Positions 6,852 through 15,836 are shown, counted from the first letter of the stretch. The stretch: DNA of 64,000 bases from Desulfobacterales bacterium (GCA_034003325.1 JAVEYW010000003.1:1-64000); one strand, 5' to 3'. A program made the numbers and translations. The notes: a model not told the origin generated them from the letters alone.

Positions 6852-8621
6852 TTAAAAACTCGCCAACGCTGCCGCCTTTTTATTTACGGATTCAGCCATT
6901 TCCAGCTTGAAGCCCACTAATTCCCTAGCGACGGTTTCATCCGCAAGCGATAGAATTTGGGCGGCCAGTATCGCGGCATTTCGTGCCCCCGATTTACCGA
7001 TGGATACGGTTGCAACCGGCACGCCGGGGGGCATCTGGACCGTAGACAAAAGGGAATCGAGCCCCTGAAGGCAAGAGGAGTCGATGGGAACACCGATGAC
7101 GGGCAAGGTAGTGTGCGCTGCCAAGACACCGGCCAAATGAGCCGCGTGTCCGGCGCCGGCGATAATAACCTGAATCCCTCGGCTGCGTGCCGTGGCGGCC
7201 AGCTCCATGGCACGTTCAGGCGTACGGTGCGCCGATGCAACCGTCATTTCAAAGGGAATGTCAAATTTTTTAAGAATGGCGGCCGCCTCATCCATGACCG
7301 GCAGGTCCGAATCACTGCCCATGACGATGCTGATTCTTGGTTTGATGCGCATTCGCAAGCTCGCTTTTTCACCGATATCTTTTCGATAATGCATATCCGG
7401 CCAATTGATTTTAGATACAGCCTGATACGCTTTCTTAATGGCGGATTGAACGGTATCCCCAAGCGCCGTAACCCCCAATACCCTGCCGCCACTGGTCACG
7501 ACAGTTTTCTCCCGTGTGCTGGTGCCCGCATGGAAGACGACCACGTCCTTCATTCGTTTTGCCGCATCGAGTCCGGCTATGGGTGCGCCTTTTTTATAAT
7601 TTCCGGGATAGCCGCCCGAAGCCAGGACCACGCAAACCGAAGCCCGTGGATCAATATCCAGTTTAAGCCGGTCCAGCCGCCCTTCAATGACCGCGTCCAT
7701 GATGTCCACGATATCGCTTTTTAAGCGGATCAGCAGGGGTTGGGCTTCCGGATCTCCGAAGCGCCCGTTAAATTCCAGAACGTTAATCTTATCCTTATCG
7801 ATCATCAACCCCGCATACAAAACGCCTTTATAGGGTCTGCCCTCAGCGGCCATGGCCTTCACCGTGGGGTACATGATTTCTTTCATTATTTTTTCATGCA
7901 ATTGCCTGTCAACGATGGGCGCGGGACTGTACGCGCCCATACCGCCCGTGTTGGGTCCCTCGTCTTGATCAAAAACCGCTTTATGATCTTGTGAAGAGGG
8001 AAGGGGAAGGATCGTTTTGCCGTCCGTAAAAGCTAAAAAAGATGCTTCTTCGCCGGACAGACATTCTTCAATTAAGACTTTTTGACCGGCATCCCCGAAA
8101 GCCTTGTTAACCATAATATCCTGAAGCGCCGCGAGGGCTTCATGAATGGTCTTGCAAACCATGACGCCCTTTCCGGCGGCCAACCCGTCCGCCTTTACGA
8201 CAAGCGGCGCACCGGTGTTACGGACATAGGCTTCCGCCTGTTTGTAGCTGGTAAAGCTGCATCCGGCGGCAGTGGGAATGCCGTATGTTTTCATCAATTC
8301 TTTGGCGAATGATTTGCTGGCCTCGATTTGCGCTGCTTTTTGAGAGGCGCCGAAAATTCTCAATCCTTCGGCTTCAAATGCATCCACAATGCCGGTTGAG
8401 AGCGGTCCCTCCGGTCCGACCACGGTCAGATCGATTTTTTCCTTTTTGGCGAACGCAAGCAACTGGTCATTCTCTTCAGTGCCTATCGGAACACAAACGG
8501 CCAAGGACGCAATTCCGGCATTGCCGGGGGCGCAATAAATTTTTTTTACGCGAGGACTTTGGGATATCTTCCACACCAACGCGTGTTCCCTACCGCCACC
8601 GCCAATAACCAGTACTTTCAT
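6852..8621 (-). CDS. purDE: PurD-PurE fusion: GAR synthetase plus AIR carboxylase/N5-CAIR mutase
   Basis: A single 589-residue chain holding two purine-synthesis enzymes. Residues 1 to about 422 are phosphoribosylamine-glycine ligase with its ATP-grasp core (VIGGGGREHALVWK, VKADGLAAGKGVMV, EGPNTGGMGAYSP, LEFNGRFGDPE) and the usual end MHYRKDIG. After a linker of only about a dozen residues, PurE begins (ISIVMGSDSDLPVM, VASAHRTPER, AGAGHAAHLAGVLA) and runs to 589. PurD catalyses step 2 and PurE step 6, so the partners are not consecutive. GGAGGAGG precedes the ATG. tsaC follows on the same strand. Separate purD and purE genes are the norm. Confidence 0.92.
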   Translation of the reverse strand: MKVLVIGGGGREHALVWKISQSPRVKKIYCAPGNAGIASLAVCVPIGTEENDQLLAFAKKEKIDLTVVGPEGPLSTGIVDAFEAEGLRIFGASQKAAQIEASKSFAKELMKTYGIPTAAGCSFTSYKQAEAYVRNTGAPLVVKADGLAAGKGVMVCKTIHEALAALQDIMVNKAFGDAGQKVLIEECLSGEEASFLAFTDGKTILPLPSSQDHKAVFDQDEGPNTGGMGAYSPAPIVDRQLHEKIMKEIMYPTVKAMAAEGRPYKGVLYAGLMIDKDKINVLEFNGRFGDPEAQPLLIRLKSDIVDIMDAVIEGRLDRLKLDIDPRASVCVVLASGGYPGNYKKGAPIAGLDAAKRMKDVVVFHAGTSTREKTVVTSGGRVLGVTALGDTVQSAIKKAYQAVSKINWPDMHYRKDIGEKASLRMRIKPRISIVMGSDSDLPVMDEAAAILKKFDIPFEMTVASAHRTPERAMELAATARSRGIQVIIAGAGHAAHLAGVLAAHTTLPVIGVPIDSSCLQGLDSLLSTVQMPPGVPVATVSIGKSGARNAAILAAQILSLADETVARELVGFKLEMAESVNKKAAALASF

Positions 8622-8650
8622 GCGCCTCCTCCATGCATTGTTAATTATTC

Positions 8651-8748
8651 TAATCCGGCAAAGCCGGAAGCTTGGCGGCTGGACTGCTTGGCAGCCAACG
8701 ACCTTCTTTGATGATGCACGCTTTTTCGTGCGTGTTTCTGATAAAGGG
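8651..8748 (-). repeat. Dispersed hairpin-ended repeat, copy A
   Basis: Read on the minus strand it starts TATCAGAAACACGCA, forms a GCACG/CGTGC hairpin, has a variable middle rich in CCAAGC and CCAGC words, and ends CCGGCTTTGCCGGATTA. The same design recurs at 40274 and 61692. It fills most of the gap between ddl and purD-purE. Confidence 0.75.
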
Positions 8749-8811
8749 CCTATGGCTGTCCGAGAAAATTCAGTAGACCCTTTCTCCCCCCCCGTTCAAG
8801 CGATACAGTCG

Positions 8812-9753
8812 CTATATTTTTATATGATTTTCAAGACTTAACCTTATTAATTCATCCAATAGATGAGCAAAACTCATGCCCGCAGCACGGGCGGATATCG
8901 GTAACAGGCTTGTAGGGGTCATTCCCGGTATCGTGTTGGTTTCAATAATATAAATCTCCCTATCTTTTAATATCATATCGGTACGGCTGTAGCCCTTGCA
9001 GTATAGTGCGCGATGGGCCATTTTGCCGTATTGTTGCGCCTTTTCCGTCAGCGCGTCATCAATACGAGCCGGGCATATTTCCTGCGTGTGTCCCGGCGTG
9101 TACTTGGCTTCGTAATCAAAAAAGTCGTGCATTTTATCGGGGATGATCTCAACCAGCGGCAAGGCTTTGAGGTCTTCGTTTCCAATGACGGAACAGGTTA
9201 ATTCCACCCCTTTGATAAAGGCTTCCAGCAGAACGGTTCGATCATTGGCAAAAGCCTTGGCGATCGCCTCCGTCAAACCATCCTGTGATTTGACAATGGA
9301 CATGCCGATACTTGAACCGCTGGAAGCGGGTTTCACCACGATCGGCAACCCCAGGCGGCATATCCACGCTTCAACTTGAAGCGGGTCCCCTTTTCTGACA
9401 ACCTCATAGGCGGGAACCAGCAAGCCTGCGAATTCGTACAGTTGCTTGGAAGCGGCCTTGTTCATGGCAAGCGCGCTGCCAAGAACGCCGCTGCCCTGGT
9501 ACGGTATGCCCAGAAGCTCGAGCAAACCCTGAATGGTGCCATCCTCTCCCATCGGGCCGTGCAGGATAATCAGTGCAATATCGATCCGGTGGGCATTCGA
9601 CACCAGTTTGTCCAAATCCGTTTTGGAGTCAAAGCGCAGGATATTATATTTTTCTTTATCCAACGCGTCCTGAACCTGAGCGGCGCTTTTCAGAGAAACC
9701 TGTCGCTCCGTCGAGGTACCGCCGCAGATCAAAGCCAAATTCAACTTGTCCAT
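8812..9753 (-). CDS. ddl: D-alanine--D-alanine ligase
   Basis: Joins two D-Ala with ATP to make the dipeptide used by MurF in peptidoglycan synthesis; cytoplasmic. Visible family features: LALICGGTSTERQVSL at the N-terminus, HGPMGEDGTIQGLLELLGIPYQGSG, VKPASSGSSIGM, and the C-terminal metal/ATP region YIIETNTIPGMTPTSLLP. About 313 residues, standard for Ddl. I placed the start at the ATG giving MDKLNLAL; an in-frame TTG eight codons upstream (9777) is also possible, as neither has a clear Shine-Dalgarno. The usual mur neighbours are absent; upstream on the same strand is a small membrane protein gene. Confidence 0.93.
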   Translation of the reverse strand: MDKLNLALICGGTSTERQVSLKSAAQVQDALDKEKYNILRFDSKTDLDKLVSNAHRIDIALIILHGPMGEDGTIQGLLELLGIPYQGSGVLGSALAMNKAASKQLYEFAGLLVPAYEVVRKGDPLQVEAWICRLGLPIVVKPASSGSSIGMSIVKSQDGLTEAIAKAFANDRTVLLEAFIKGVELTCSVIGNEDLKALPLVEIIPDKMHDFFDYEAKYTPGHTQEICPARIDDALTEKAQQYGKMAHRALYCKGYSRTDMILKDREIYIIETNTIPGMTPTSLLPISARAAGMSFAHLLDELIRLSLENHIKI

Positions 9754-9862
9754 GAAATCGTTATTTCTTTGTGTCAACGCAGGTGGTTGGTTTAAGTGCT
9801 GAAGATGTATGCCGCTGAATTGTCATTGGTGCCGAACCCGTGGCCTATGATGCCTAATGAAC

Positions 9863-10345
9863 TTAAATTTTAAACAAGTTGCGCTTAAAGCGGTTATATT
9901 CATCGGGTGTGATCAAATCCTTTTCAAGCAAATTGGCGAGTTCGGTAAGCTCGCGCAGGCGTGCTGCCGACGGGTCTTCCAATTGCGGGCGGTTGTCACC
10001 GGCTGAAATAACAATGGGTGGATTCGCATCGTGCTGGCCCACTTTGAATGACGCAAGCCCCCCCATAAGACTTATTTCAAATGATTTTCCTTGTAACAAG
10101 GGAGAATTCAGGGTTTCACGCAATGACTTTCCCTGGGCCTTGATTCGTCGGTAAAAATAATAACCGGAGCCAAGAAGGAGGGCGCATCCGCCAATGAAAA
10201 TCCAAGGCATATAGGCTACGATGCCTCGAAAGAATATCACCAGCATTCCCATTGCTGCGATTAAAATAACATGTAAAATCAATATAAAGTAGGCCAGCAT
10301 CACGCCTTTGAACAAGCCGGTCTCCTTTTTTGTTACCGTAGTCAT
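9863..10345 (-). CDS. Small membrane protein with C-terminal SHOCT domain
   Basis: About 160 residues from MTTVTKKETGLFKG. Two hydrophobic segments follow (GVMLAYFILILHVILIAAMG, then IVAYMPWIFIGGCALLLGSG), then a soluble part, and the last 35 residues form a SHOCT motif (LRELTELANLLEKDLITPDEYNRFK), a short helical domain found at the ends of many unrelated proteins. Function unknown. An upstream extension in frame overlaps the next gene and has no start signal, so I use the internal ATG. It lies 50 bases after the DUF1992 gene on the same strand. Confidence 0.6.
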   Translation of the reverse strand: MTTVTKKETGLFKGVMLAYFILILHVILIAAMGMLVIFFRGIVAYMPWIFIGGCALLLGSGYYFYRRIKAQGKSLRETLNSPLLQGKSFEISLMGGLASFKVGQHDANPPIVISAGDNRPQLEDPSAARLRELTELANLLEKDLITPDEYNRFKRNLFKI

Positions 10346-10397
10346 TCTTATTGCCTTTAATACCATCAACCCATGTCGCGTAAAACGGTTTAGCAGC

Positions 10398-10787
10398 CTA
10401 CTTTTTTTCCTTCGCAAGGGAGCCGAATCGCTCGGAGAGCTTTTCCCTATATTGCTGCGGCATTTCAAATTGTGCATTGCCGTTTCGCATCGCGTTGAAT
10501 TTCATGATCAAAAAATTTAATTTTTTCAGTAACCGGTACGCTTGAACCGTGTCTTTCATGCCAGCCAACAGGGTTTCTGTTTGAATAATCTCTTTTTTGG
10601 TTTCGATTTCAGGTGGCGTACAATCCGCATTCTTTAAAATTTTGTATGCCAGTCGTAAATCTTCCGGGATGAATTGGTCATCGGCAAATACAAGCGGTTT
10701 TCCGGCACCCGGCAGGTTGTCAAATTGCCCGGTGCGCTGGGCCTGCATAATTCGTTCTTCAACAATTTTTTCAAAACCTGTAAACAT
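10398..10787 (-). CDS. DUF1992 (DnaJ-homologue subfamily C member 28-like) protein
   Basis: 129 residues with the DUF1992 pattern near the N-terminus: FEKIVEERIMQAQRTGQFDNLPGAGKPL, where the NLPG.GKPL block is the most conserved part of the family, followed by PEDLRLAYKILKNADCTPPEIETKKEI. The biochemical role is not established. In eukaryotes the same module is attached to a J domain, which is not present here. The C-terminal half is lysine-rich and helical. Confidence 0.85.
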   Translation of the reverse strand: MFTGFEKIVEERIMQAQRTGQFDNLPGAGKPLVFADDQFIPEDLRLAYKILKNADCTPPEIETKKEIIQTETLLAGMKDTVQAYRLLKKLNFLIMKFNAMRNGNAQFEMPQQYREKLSERFGSLAKEKK

Positions 10788-11049
10788 ATCTGTTCGTTAT
10801 AAATAATTAGCCATAAAACCATTAAAGCCGTAGTGCTTGACCGATATGTGTCATGTTCATGATATTATACAATTGGCTGTTTGTTTTCAATACCAAAACG
10901 GTTGAAGGTCGATTGAAATAACTTTGGGGGGGATGTTCTGTTGGCGGATATGGGCGTAGTTTAATCGTAAAACGAAGCAAAACGTTGCGCTTGGCCGCAA
11001 AAAGAAGCGCAAAAAAGGTGATAAGGCGGATATTTTTCGTCGGTCACCG

Positions 11050-11691
11050 TTACCGCACGGGATTATTCAGAACGCCCCGCTTAAAAAGATCGAAAGCAAA
11101 ATTGAGTGCTTCTTTGATGTCAATTTTTCTTTCTTCCATGAATTCTTTGCTGGCTTCCCACAGCACTACCCCTGAGAAAAGGCACCAATAGGTGTTTGCC
11201 AATGATTCCGGAGCGGAGTTGATAAAGTATCCGGCGTTAATGCCGTCGCGGAAAATATCGGTAAGCACCCGCATGGATTTTCCGACCAGTTCATGGAATT
11301 CAGACAATAACTGTTCCGATAAGTTTCTTAATGCTTCGCTGGATTGGAGATGAAACATGTTGATGATAGAGGCGGTATCAAAATCATACACATCATACAT
11401 GGCGGATTTGAGGATTTCGAGCCTATCGTTCGAGCTGTTTTCCATTACCGCTTTGACCTCTTCCAGCCGAATGACCAGGTACTGAAGGATCCTCAACGAT
11501 AAGGATGCAAACAATTCCTCCTTGTTTTTGAAATAAAGATACAGCGTGCCGGCGCTCAGTTCAGCTTCATTGGCGATATCCTCAATGGTGGTGCGAGAAA
11601 ACCCTTTGTATAGAAACACTCGCTTTGCTGCCACCAGAATTTGTTGCCTGCGCCGTTCTTTTTCCCGCTCTTTTCTTTGCTGTATTCCCAT
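11050..11691 (-). CDS. TetR/AcrR-family transcriptional regulator
   Basis: A 213-residue one-component repressor type. The N-terminal helix-turn-helix is typical: RRRQQILVAAKRVFLYKGFSRTTIEDIANEAELSAGTLYLYFKNKEELF. The C-terminal ligand and dimer domain is divergent and gives no clue to the effector. These regulators usually control a nearby or divergent gene; the divergent neighbour is the thiamine-binding-like protein at 11952, with a long palindrome (11769-11907) in between, but a regulatory link is a guess. Confidence 0.9.
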   Translation of the reverse strand: MGIQQRKEREKERRRQQILVAAKRVFLYKGFSRTTIEDIANEAELSAGTLYLYFKNKEELFASLSLRILQYLVIRLEEVKAVMENSSNDRLEILKSAMYDVYDFDTASIINMFHLQSSEALRNLSEQLLSEFHELVGKSMRVLTDIFRDGINAGYFINSAPESLANTYWCLFSGVVLWEASKEFMEERKIDIKEALNFAFDLFKRGVLNNPVR

Positions 11692-11768
11692 GTGAATAAC
11701 CTGTCTTTTAGTTGCAGAAGCGTGTTCATATAATGTATTAAGTTCATTCGGTCAAGGCCAAAACGGCC

Positions 11769-11907
11769 TTGATCATCTTTTCGGCCAAGTCCCTACGGTA
11801 GAGAGGCCGCCCCAGGGTGTTTTTAGAAGAGCGGCAGGCTGTTTAAGCGACAGCGAGTTCCTGCCGGTCTGGAAAAAACACCCTGGCGTGGCCGAAACCA
11901 TGATCAT
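11769..11907. repeat. Large imperfect palindrome (about 139 bp)
   Basis: Two nested pairs of arms. Outer: TTGATCATCTTTTCGGCCA (11769-11787) against the inverse of TGGCCGAAACCATGATCA (11889-11906). Inner: CCAGGGTGTTTTT (11812-11824) against AAAAAACACCCTGG (11873-11886), with GGCAGG/CCTGCC closer in. No open frame. It could be a MITE-like repeat, or the folded leader of the gene at 11952. Confidence 0.7.
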
Positions 11908-11951
11908 GGCCGCAAAAACGTATGTTTCGGGGAACGGATAGGAGGTGTGAT

Positions 11952-12245
11952 ATGAGTGTGTTGGTGCATTTTTCGATTTTTCCGATGGATAAAGGTGACC
12001 ATTTGAGCGGATATGTCGCACGGGCGTTGCGTATTATTCAAAAAAGCGGCTTGCCTTACAGGCTCGAAGCCATGGGAACCACCATCGAGGGCGAATGGGA
12101 AGAGATAATAAACGTGGTAACCCGGTGCTATGAAGACCTGAATGCCGATTGCGGCCGGATTTTAATCAATTTGAAAATGGACTGCAAAAGAGGGCAGGGC
12201 GGCCGAATGACGGAAAAGGTGCGAACCGTTGAGGCAAAGCTTTAA
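11952..12245 (+). CDS. Thiamine-binding-like protein, MTH1187/YkoF (UPF0045) family
   Basis: 97 residues starting MSVLVHFSIFPMDKG, after an excellent Shine-Dalgarno (AGGAGGTGTGAT). The family fold is a ferredoxin-like domain that forms tetramers; YkoF-type members bind thiamine or its pyrimidine part. Motifs: VARALRIIQKSGLPYRLEAMGTTIEGEWEE and a C-terminal NLKMDCKRG. No TPP riboswitch or thiamine transporter is nearby, so the ligand is not proven. The 5' flank is a long palindrome and the 3' flank another. Confidence 0.82.
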   Translation: MSVLVHFSIFPMDKGDHLSGYVARALRIIQKSGLPYRLEAMGTTIEGEWEEIINVVTRCYEDLNADCGRILINLKMDCKRGQGGRMTEKVRTVEAKL

Positions 12246-12250
12246 ATAAC

Positions 12251-12394
12251 TGAGCTATTTTCAAAACGTTTCAGTTCGGTCGAGGTCAAGGCGCGCGAAA
12301 ATTTCAACCGGAGGAATACATTAAGTATTTTGAGGATTGAAATTTGAGCGCAACGCAGAGATCGGCCGAAATGGGGCGTTTTGAAACTGGCTCA
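12251..12394. repeat. MITE-like inverted repeat (about 144 bp)
   Basis: TGAGCTATTTTCAAAACG at 12251-12268 pairs with the inverse of CGTTTTGAAACTGGCTCA at 12377-12394 (15 of 18), and inner arms (GTTCGGTCGAGGTC with GAGATCGGCCGAA; AAATTTCAACC with GGATTGAAATTT) extend it almost to the middle. It encodes nothing and lies between convergent genes. Confidence 0.75.
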
Positions 12395-12412
12395 ACTGAA
12401 AACGGTAACCGC

Positions 12413-13093
12413 CTATTGTATTCTACCCATTGAAAGATCCTCGGGAGCGATCTGCATTCGTTTGTTAAAGTCTTTCGTTTCCCAAATGGAGTCTTCCTCC
12501 TGTTTTTTCTTGGATTTCTTTCGGGTGGCAGACGATTTTTTGGATGTGCTCAAAAGCGATTCGCCGGATTGAGCGCCTTGAGCTGGCATCGTCGCGACAT
12601 GCTCCGATCCGGATCCGGGGGATAGTGCGGAGAGCTTTTGAATATAGAGCATTTTATTTCGTTCCGTGTCGGCGACGAGGTTGCTCATCTGTTCCAGCGC
12701 GGCCTTGCTGTTTTGCTTAGATCCTTCGAGAACTTCCAGCTTCAGAATTTCCAGTTCGGCATTTCTGCTGATGATAAACTTTTTTAAATCCATTCGAATT
12801 CGTGCGGCTTCTTCCGATACGGTGGCTGGTAGCTGCCCCTGATGGACCTTCTCTGTCATCTCATTATATTTATTTTCGAAAATATTAAGCAGATATGAAG
12901 CGTCATCCGTTTCTTCAACTACTTGAGCCGTTTCCTCGACATCATCTTCTGACGAATCCTGCGCGTAGAGCGGAGAAAAGGGTGAAAAACAGTATGACAT
13001 GATTATCAGTATAAGAACTAGCAAGGATCGTAGACGTAACACCGAAACCTCCGATTGATGGTTAAAAAGGGCCGGAAATAAAATGACTGACAT
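12413..13093 (-). CDS. Exported helical protein of unknown function
   Basis: 226 residues. After a hydrophobic stretch (LRSLLVLILIIMSYCFSPFSPLYA) there is a signal-peptide-like AQD junction near residue 45, then an acidic segment and long amphipathic helices (LKKFIISRNAELEILKLEVLEGSK), then a lysine/serine-rich linker (KKSSATRKKSKKKQEED). The annotated ATG leaves about 20 residues ahead of the hydrophobic core, so translation may begin later. I do not recognise the family. It is divergent from acsV with 270 bases between; that gap holds a duplicated ATATAAAAAGAAC. Confidence 0.55.
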   Translation of the reverse strand: MSVILFPALFNHQSEVSVLRLRSLLVLILIIMSYCFSPFSPLYAQDSSEDDVEETAQVVEETDDASYLLNIFENKYNEMTEKVHQGQLPATVSEEAARIRMDLKKFIISRNAELEILKLEVLEGSKQNSKAALEQMSNLVADTERNKMLYIQKLSALSPGSGSEHVATMPAQGAQSGESLLSTSKKSSATRKKSKKKQEEDSIWETKDFNKRMQIAPEDLSMGRIQ

Positions 13094-13363
13094 GAAATTT
13101 GGTTGCAGATTATATGATTGGAAATAATTTGTCGATATAAAAAGAACATATAAAAAGAACGTTCACTGCAAGCGGGGGGACGTCCATTATAAAAGGAATG
13201 ATTTTTTATGTTTTAAAATATGGCTATCGCTTGATTCCCATTTTGTCTTCGCATATGATGACACCCAATATTTTGTACGTCGGTGTTGTTTTTTTAAATT
13301 AAACTTTAGTGCGTTTTTGCTGGCGATCGATTAGCGGCGCGGAAGATGATACAGGAGCCGATC

Positions 13364-15313
13364 ATGAATATGCACCATATTTTATTTTTACCGCACAACA
13401 AAACAGTTGAAGTACCCGACGGGGAAAATTTGATTCGCGCCGCCATGGAAGCCGGCGTCCACATCAATGCGTCCTGCGGCGGCGAAGGCGTTTGTGGAAA
13501 ATGTCGCGTTATTATTGAATCCGGAGAGGTGGCAGGCGGTATTACCGCGCATCTGTCCCCGGAGGACCAGGAAAAAGGATATCGTCAGGCTTGTCTGGCA
13601 ACGGTTAAGAGTGATCTGGTCGTTAGAATTCCCATCGAGTCGGAGATTGATGCCAGTGTGCTGAATATGCAAAGCACACCAAGAAAAACCGCTCGCATCA
13701 AGCAGCCGAATTTTGATGACCTGAAAGAGCGGGGGCTGTTTGTTCCTCCCGTCGAAAAAAGATATCTGGTGCTTCCCGCGCCCGACGCACAGGATAACCA
13801 ATCCGATATTTCGCGCATCGTTAATTTTTTAAACATCGAGCATGGCGAGCATCGGCTGGAGGTTGATCTTTCGGTCATTAGGAAAATACCCCAAATTATC
13901 AGAGAGGCCGATTTCAAAGTGACTGTCACTCTAGCCAGGCCGGTCCGGGAAGTCGGCAAAAGCCGCATCATCAATGTGCAGGCAGGGGATACCACCGAAC
14001 GCAACTACGCCATCGCCATGGATATCGGAACAACCACCATCTATGGCCAGTTAATTGATCTGGTTTCCGGAGAGGTTCTGGCCGAATACGGCGATTTTAA
14101 CGGCCAGATCAGTTATGGCGAGGATGTCATCAGCCGAATGGTTTTTGCCGAAAAGCCGGGCGGGTTGGAAAAATTGAGCGATGTCGTTAATGAAACCATG
14201 AATAATGTGATTTATAAAATTGTCAGAAAGGCAAAGGTGGACAAGGACGATATTTCCACCATCACGCTATCCGGCAATACGACCATGACGCAGTTGTGGT
14301 TAAAGGTGGATACTCGGTATATACGGCGCTCACCCTATGTTCCGGCGACGGCGCTATACCCGCCTTTCAATGCTTCGGAATTGGGCCTTGACCTGGGAGA
14401 TCATGTCACGGCACTTGTCTATCCTCAGGTTTCCAGTTATGTGGGCGGTGATATCGTGGCCGGCGTGATGGGTTCGGGCATGTACTTATCCGATGCCATT
14501 ACCCTCTATATGGATATCGGAACCAATGCCGAGATTGTGATTGGAAACAAGGACTGGTTAGCCTGTGCTGCCTGCTCGGCCGGCCCGGCCTTTGAAGGGG
14601 GGGGGATCAAACTCGGTATGCGGGCGACAAAAGGGGCTATCGAAGACTTTTCCATTGATCCGGTCACCCTGGAGCCCATGAACATTACCATTGGTCGCGT
14701 GCGGCCCAAGGGCATCTGCGGCTCGGGGTTGATTATCATTGTCGCTACCCTTTTTGAAGTCGGGGTTATCGACAACCGGGGGAAATTCAACCGCGATCTG
14801 AATACGCCGAGAATACGCGAAAAAGAGGGGATTTATGAATATGTGCTGGCATGGGCGGCTGAAAGCCAGATTGACCGGGATGTGGTGCTGACCGAGCCGG
14901 ATATTGATAACCTGATTCGCGCCAAAGGCGCCATGTACTCGGGGTGCCAGACATTATTGGAGGAGGTCGGGCTGCGAATGGAGGATATTGATCATATTAT
15001 TCTCGCCGGTGGCTTCGGCAGTTATGTGGATTTGGAAAAAGCCATGACCATCGGCTTGTTGCCCGAAACGGACCCGGAGAAAGTGACCTTCATCGGCAAC
15101 GGCTCGCTCATGGGGGCCCGTATGAGTTCATTGACCAATCGAATCCGCAAGGATGTTTCCGGCGTGCGAAACAAGATGACCAATTTTGAATTGTCGGAAA
15201 CACGGTCCTTCATGGATCACTATATTGCGGCGCTTTTTTTGCCGCATACGGATATCAATCTTTTCCCCAGATTGAAAAAACGGCTGGATTTGCGACGATC
15301 CTTTCAAAGCTGA
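13364..15313 (+). CDS. acsV: RACo-type corrinoid protein reactivator (AcsV, DUF4445 ASKHA family)
   Basis: Reduces the inactive Co(II) corrinoid of the CFeSP back to Co(I) at the cost of ATP. The N-terminal [2Fe-2S] ferredoxin domain is clear: ASCGGEGVCGKCRV with a distal QACLATV cysteine. A linker follows, then an ASKHA ATPase with phosphate loops AMDIGTTTIYG and YMDIGTNAEIVIG, GPAFEGGGIKLGM, ICGSGLI and ILAGGFGSYVD. About 649 residues, normal for RACo. I use the ATG at 13364 because CAGGAG lies seven bases before it; an in-frame ATG at 13346 has weaker signals. It precedes the acs operon by 570 bases. Confidence 0.93.
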   Translation: MNMHHILFLPHNKTVEVPDGENLIRAAMEAGVHINASCGGEGVCGKCRVIIESGEVAGGITAHLSPEDQEKGYRQACLATVKSDLVVRIPIESEIDASVLNMQSTPRKTARIKQPNFDDLKERGLFVPPVEKRYLVLPAPDAQDNQSDISRIVNFLNIEHGEHRLEVDLSVIRKIPQIIREADFKVTVTLARPVREVGKSRIINVQAGDTTERNYAIAMDIGTTTIYGQLIDLVSGEVLAEYGDFNGQISYGEDVISRMVFAEKPGGLEKLSDVVNETMNNVIYKIVRKAKVDKDDISTITLSGNTTMTQLWLKVDTRYIRRSPYVPATALYPPFNASELGLDLGDHVTALVYPQVSSYVGGDIVAGVMGSGMYLSDAITLYMDIGTNAEIVIGNKDWLACAACSAGPAFEGGGIKLGMRATKGAIEDFSIDPVTLEPMNITIGRVRPKGICGSGLIIIVATLFEVGVIDNRGKFNRDLNTPRIREKEGIYEYVLAWAAESQIDRDVVLTEPDIDNLIRAKGAMYSGCQTLLEEVGLRMEDIDHIILAGGFGSYVDLEKAMTIGLLPETDPEKVTFIGNGSLMGARMSSLTNRIRKDVSGVRNKMTNFELSETRSFMDHYIAALFLPHTDINLFPRLKKRLDLRRSFQS

Positions 15314-15710
15314 TTCGATTCCTACCTTTTTAGAATAGTATCCGCCTCTTGCGACCGAGACCATCCAAAAAGGTGCATGCGCGGAGGCGGTGTTGTTTTA
15401 CAAGGGGCACCCCTTCGGTTGGCAATAGCATATATCCATTTGTTATTACAATGAATCGGATTCGGTAAGCCGAACCGGTTCGGGCGAAATGACCACTTTG
15501 CCTTCGTCATTCCTATTTAGCACCTAAGCTGGCTATTTTTTTTAGGTTCTCATCTATTGACAAAGCCAGTTTGATCAGATAAGGATTTTTTTTCTGCTAA
15601 TATACGCACATCCCGGTCATTTGGCCTTGCCGGGAGAACCCGGCGGCCGATGCCCCGTTTCGGTTCAAAAGATTAATGATTCTATCAGATTTGCTGCGCG
15701 GAGGCAGCTG
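15314..15710. other. Long leader/intergenic region ahead of the acs operon
   Basis: No gene of normal size. It contains a TTGACA at about 15558, T-runs (15535-15542, 15586-15593), and several GC-rich hairpins such as CCGGTCATTTGGCCTTGCCGG. I looked for cobalamin, THF, glycine, SAM and GEMM riboswitch consensus elements and saw none. The region ends in the tiny frame at 15711. Confidence 0.4.
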
Positions 15711-15788
15711 ATGACACCAAGTGAGCAAACTACTGCGGTAGAAGATTATAAAAAAACATATCAGAAGGGAGGGATTGATCATCTTTAG
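15711..15788 (+). CDS. Candidate 25-residue leader peptide upstream of acsD
   Basis: ATG at 15711 is preceded by GCGGAGG with good spacing and encodes MTPSEQTTAVEDYKKTYQKG plus GIDHL, then TAG. It ends at the foot of two mutually exclusive hairpins (15787-15836), in front of the acsD Shine-Dalgarno. The arrangement resembles a transcription attenuator, but the peptide has no run of one regulatory amino acid (two T, two K). It may also be chance. Confidence 0.35.
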   Translation: MTPSEQTTAVEDYKKTYQKGGIDHL

Positions 15789-15836
15789 GGGATACAGGCC
15801 GGCCCCCTTTTTTGTTGGGGAATGCCGGCGGTTTAT
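15787..15836 (+). promoter_or_regulatory. Possible attenuator: two competing hairpins
   Basis: AGGGG (15787-15791) can pair with CCCCT followed by six T (terminator form). Alternatively GCCGGCCCCC can pair with GGGGAATGCCGGC a few bases on, which uses the same C-run and would undo the terminator. Which form wins could depend on translation of the preceding 25-codon frame. Confidence 0.35.

Noticed and set aside
11769-11951. TPP riboswitch ahead of the thiamine-binding-like gene
   Set aside because: The conserved CUGAGA and ACCUGA thi-box words are absent.
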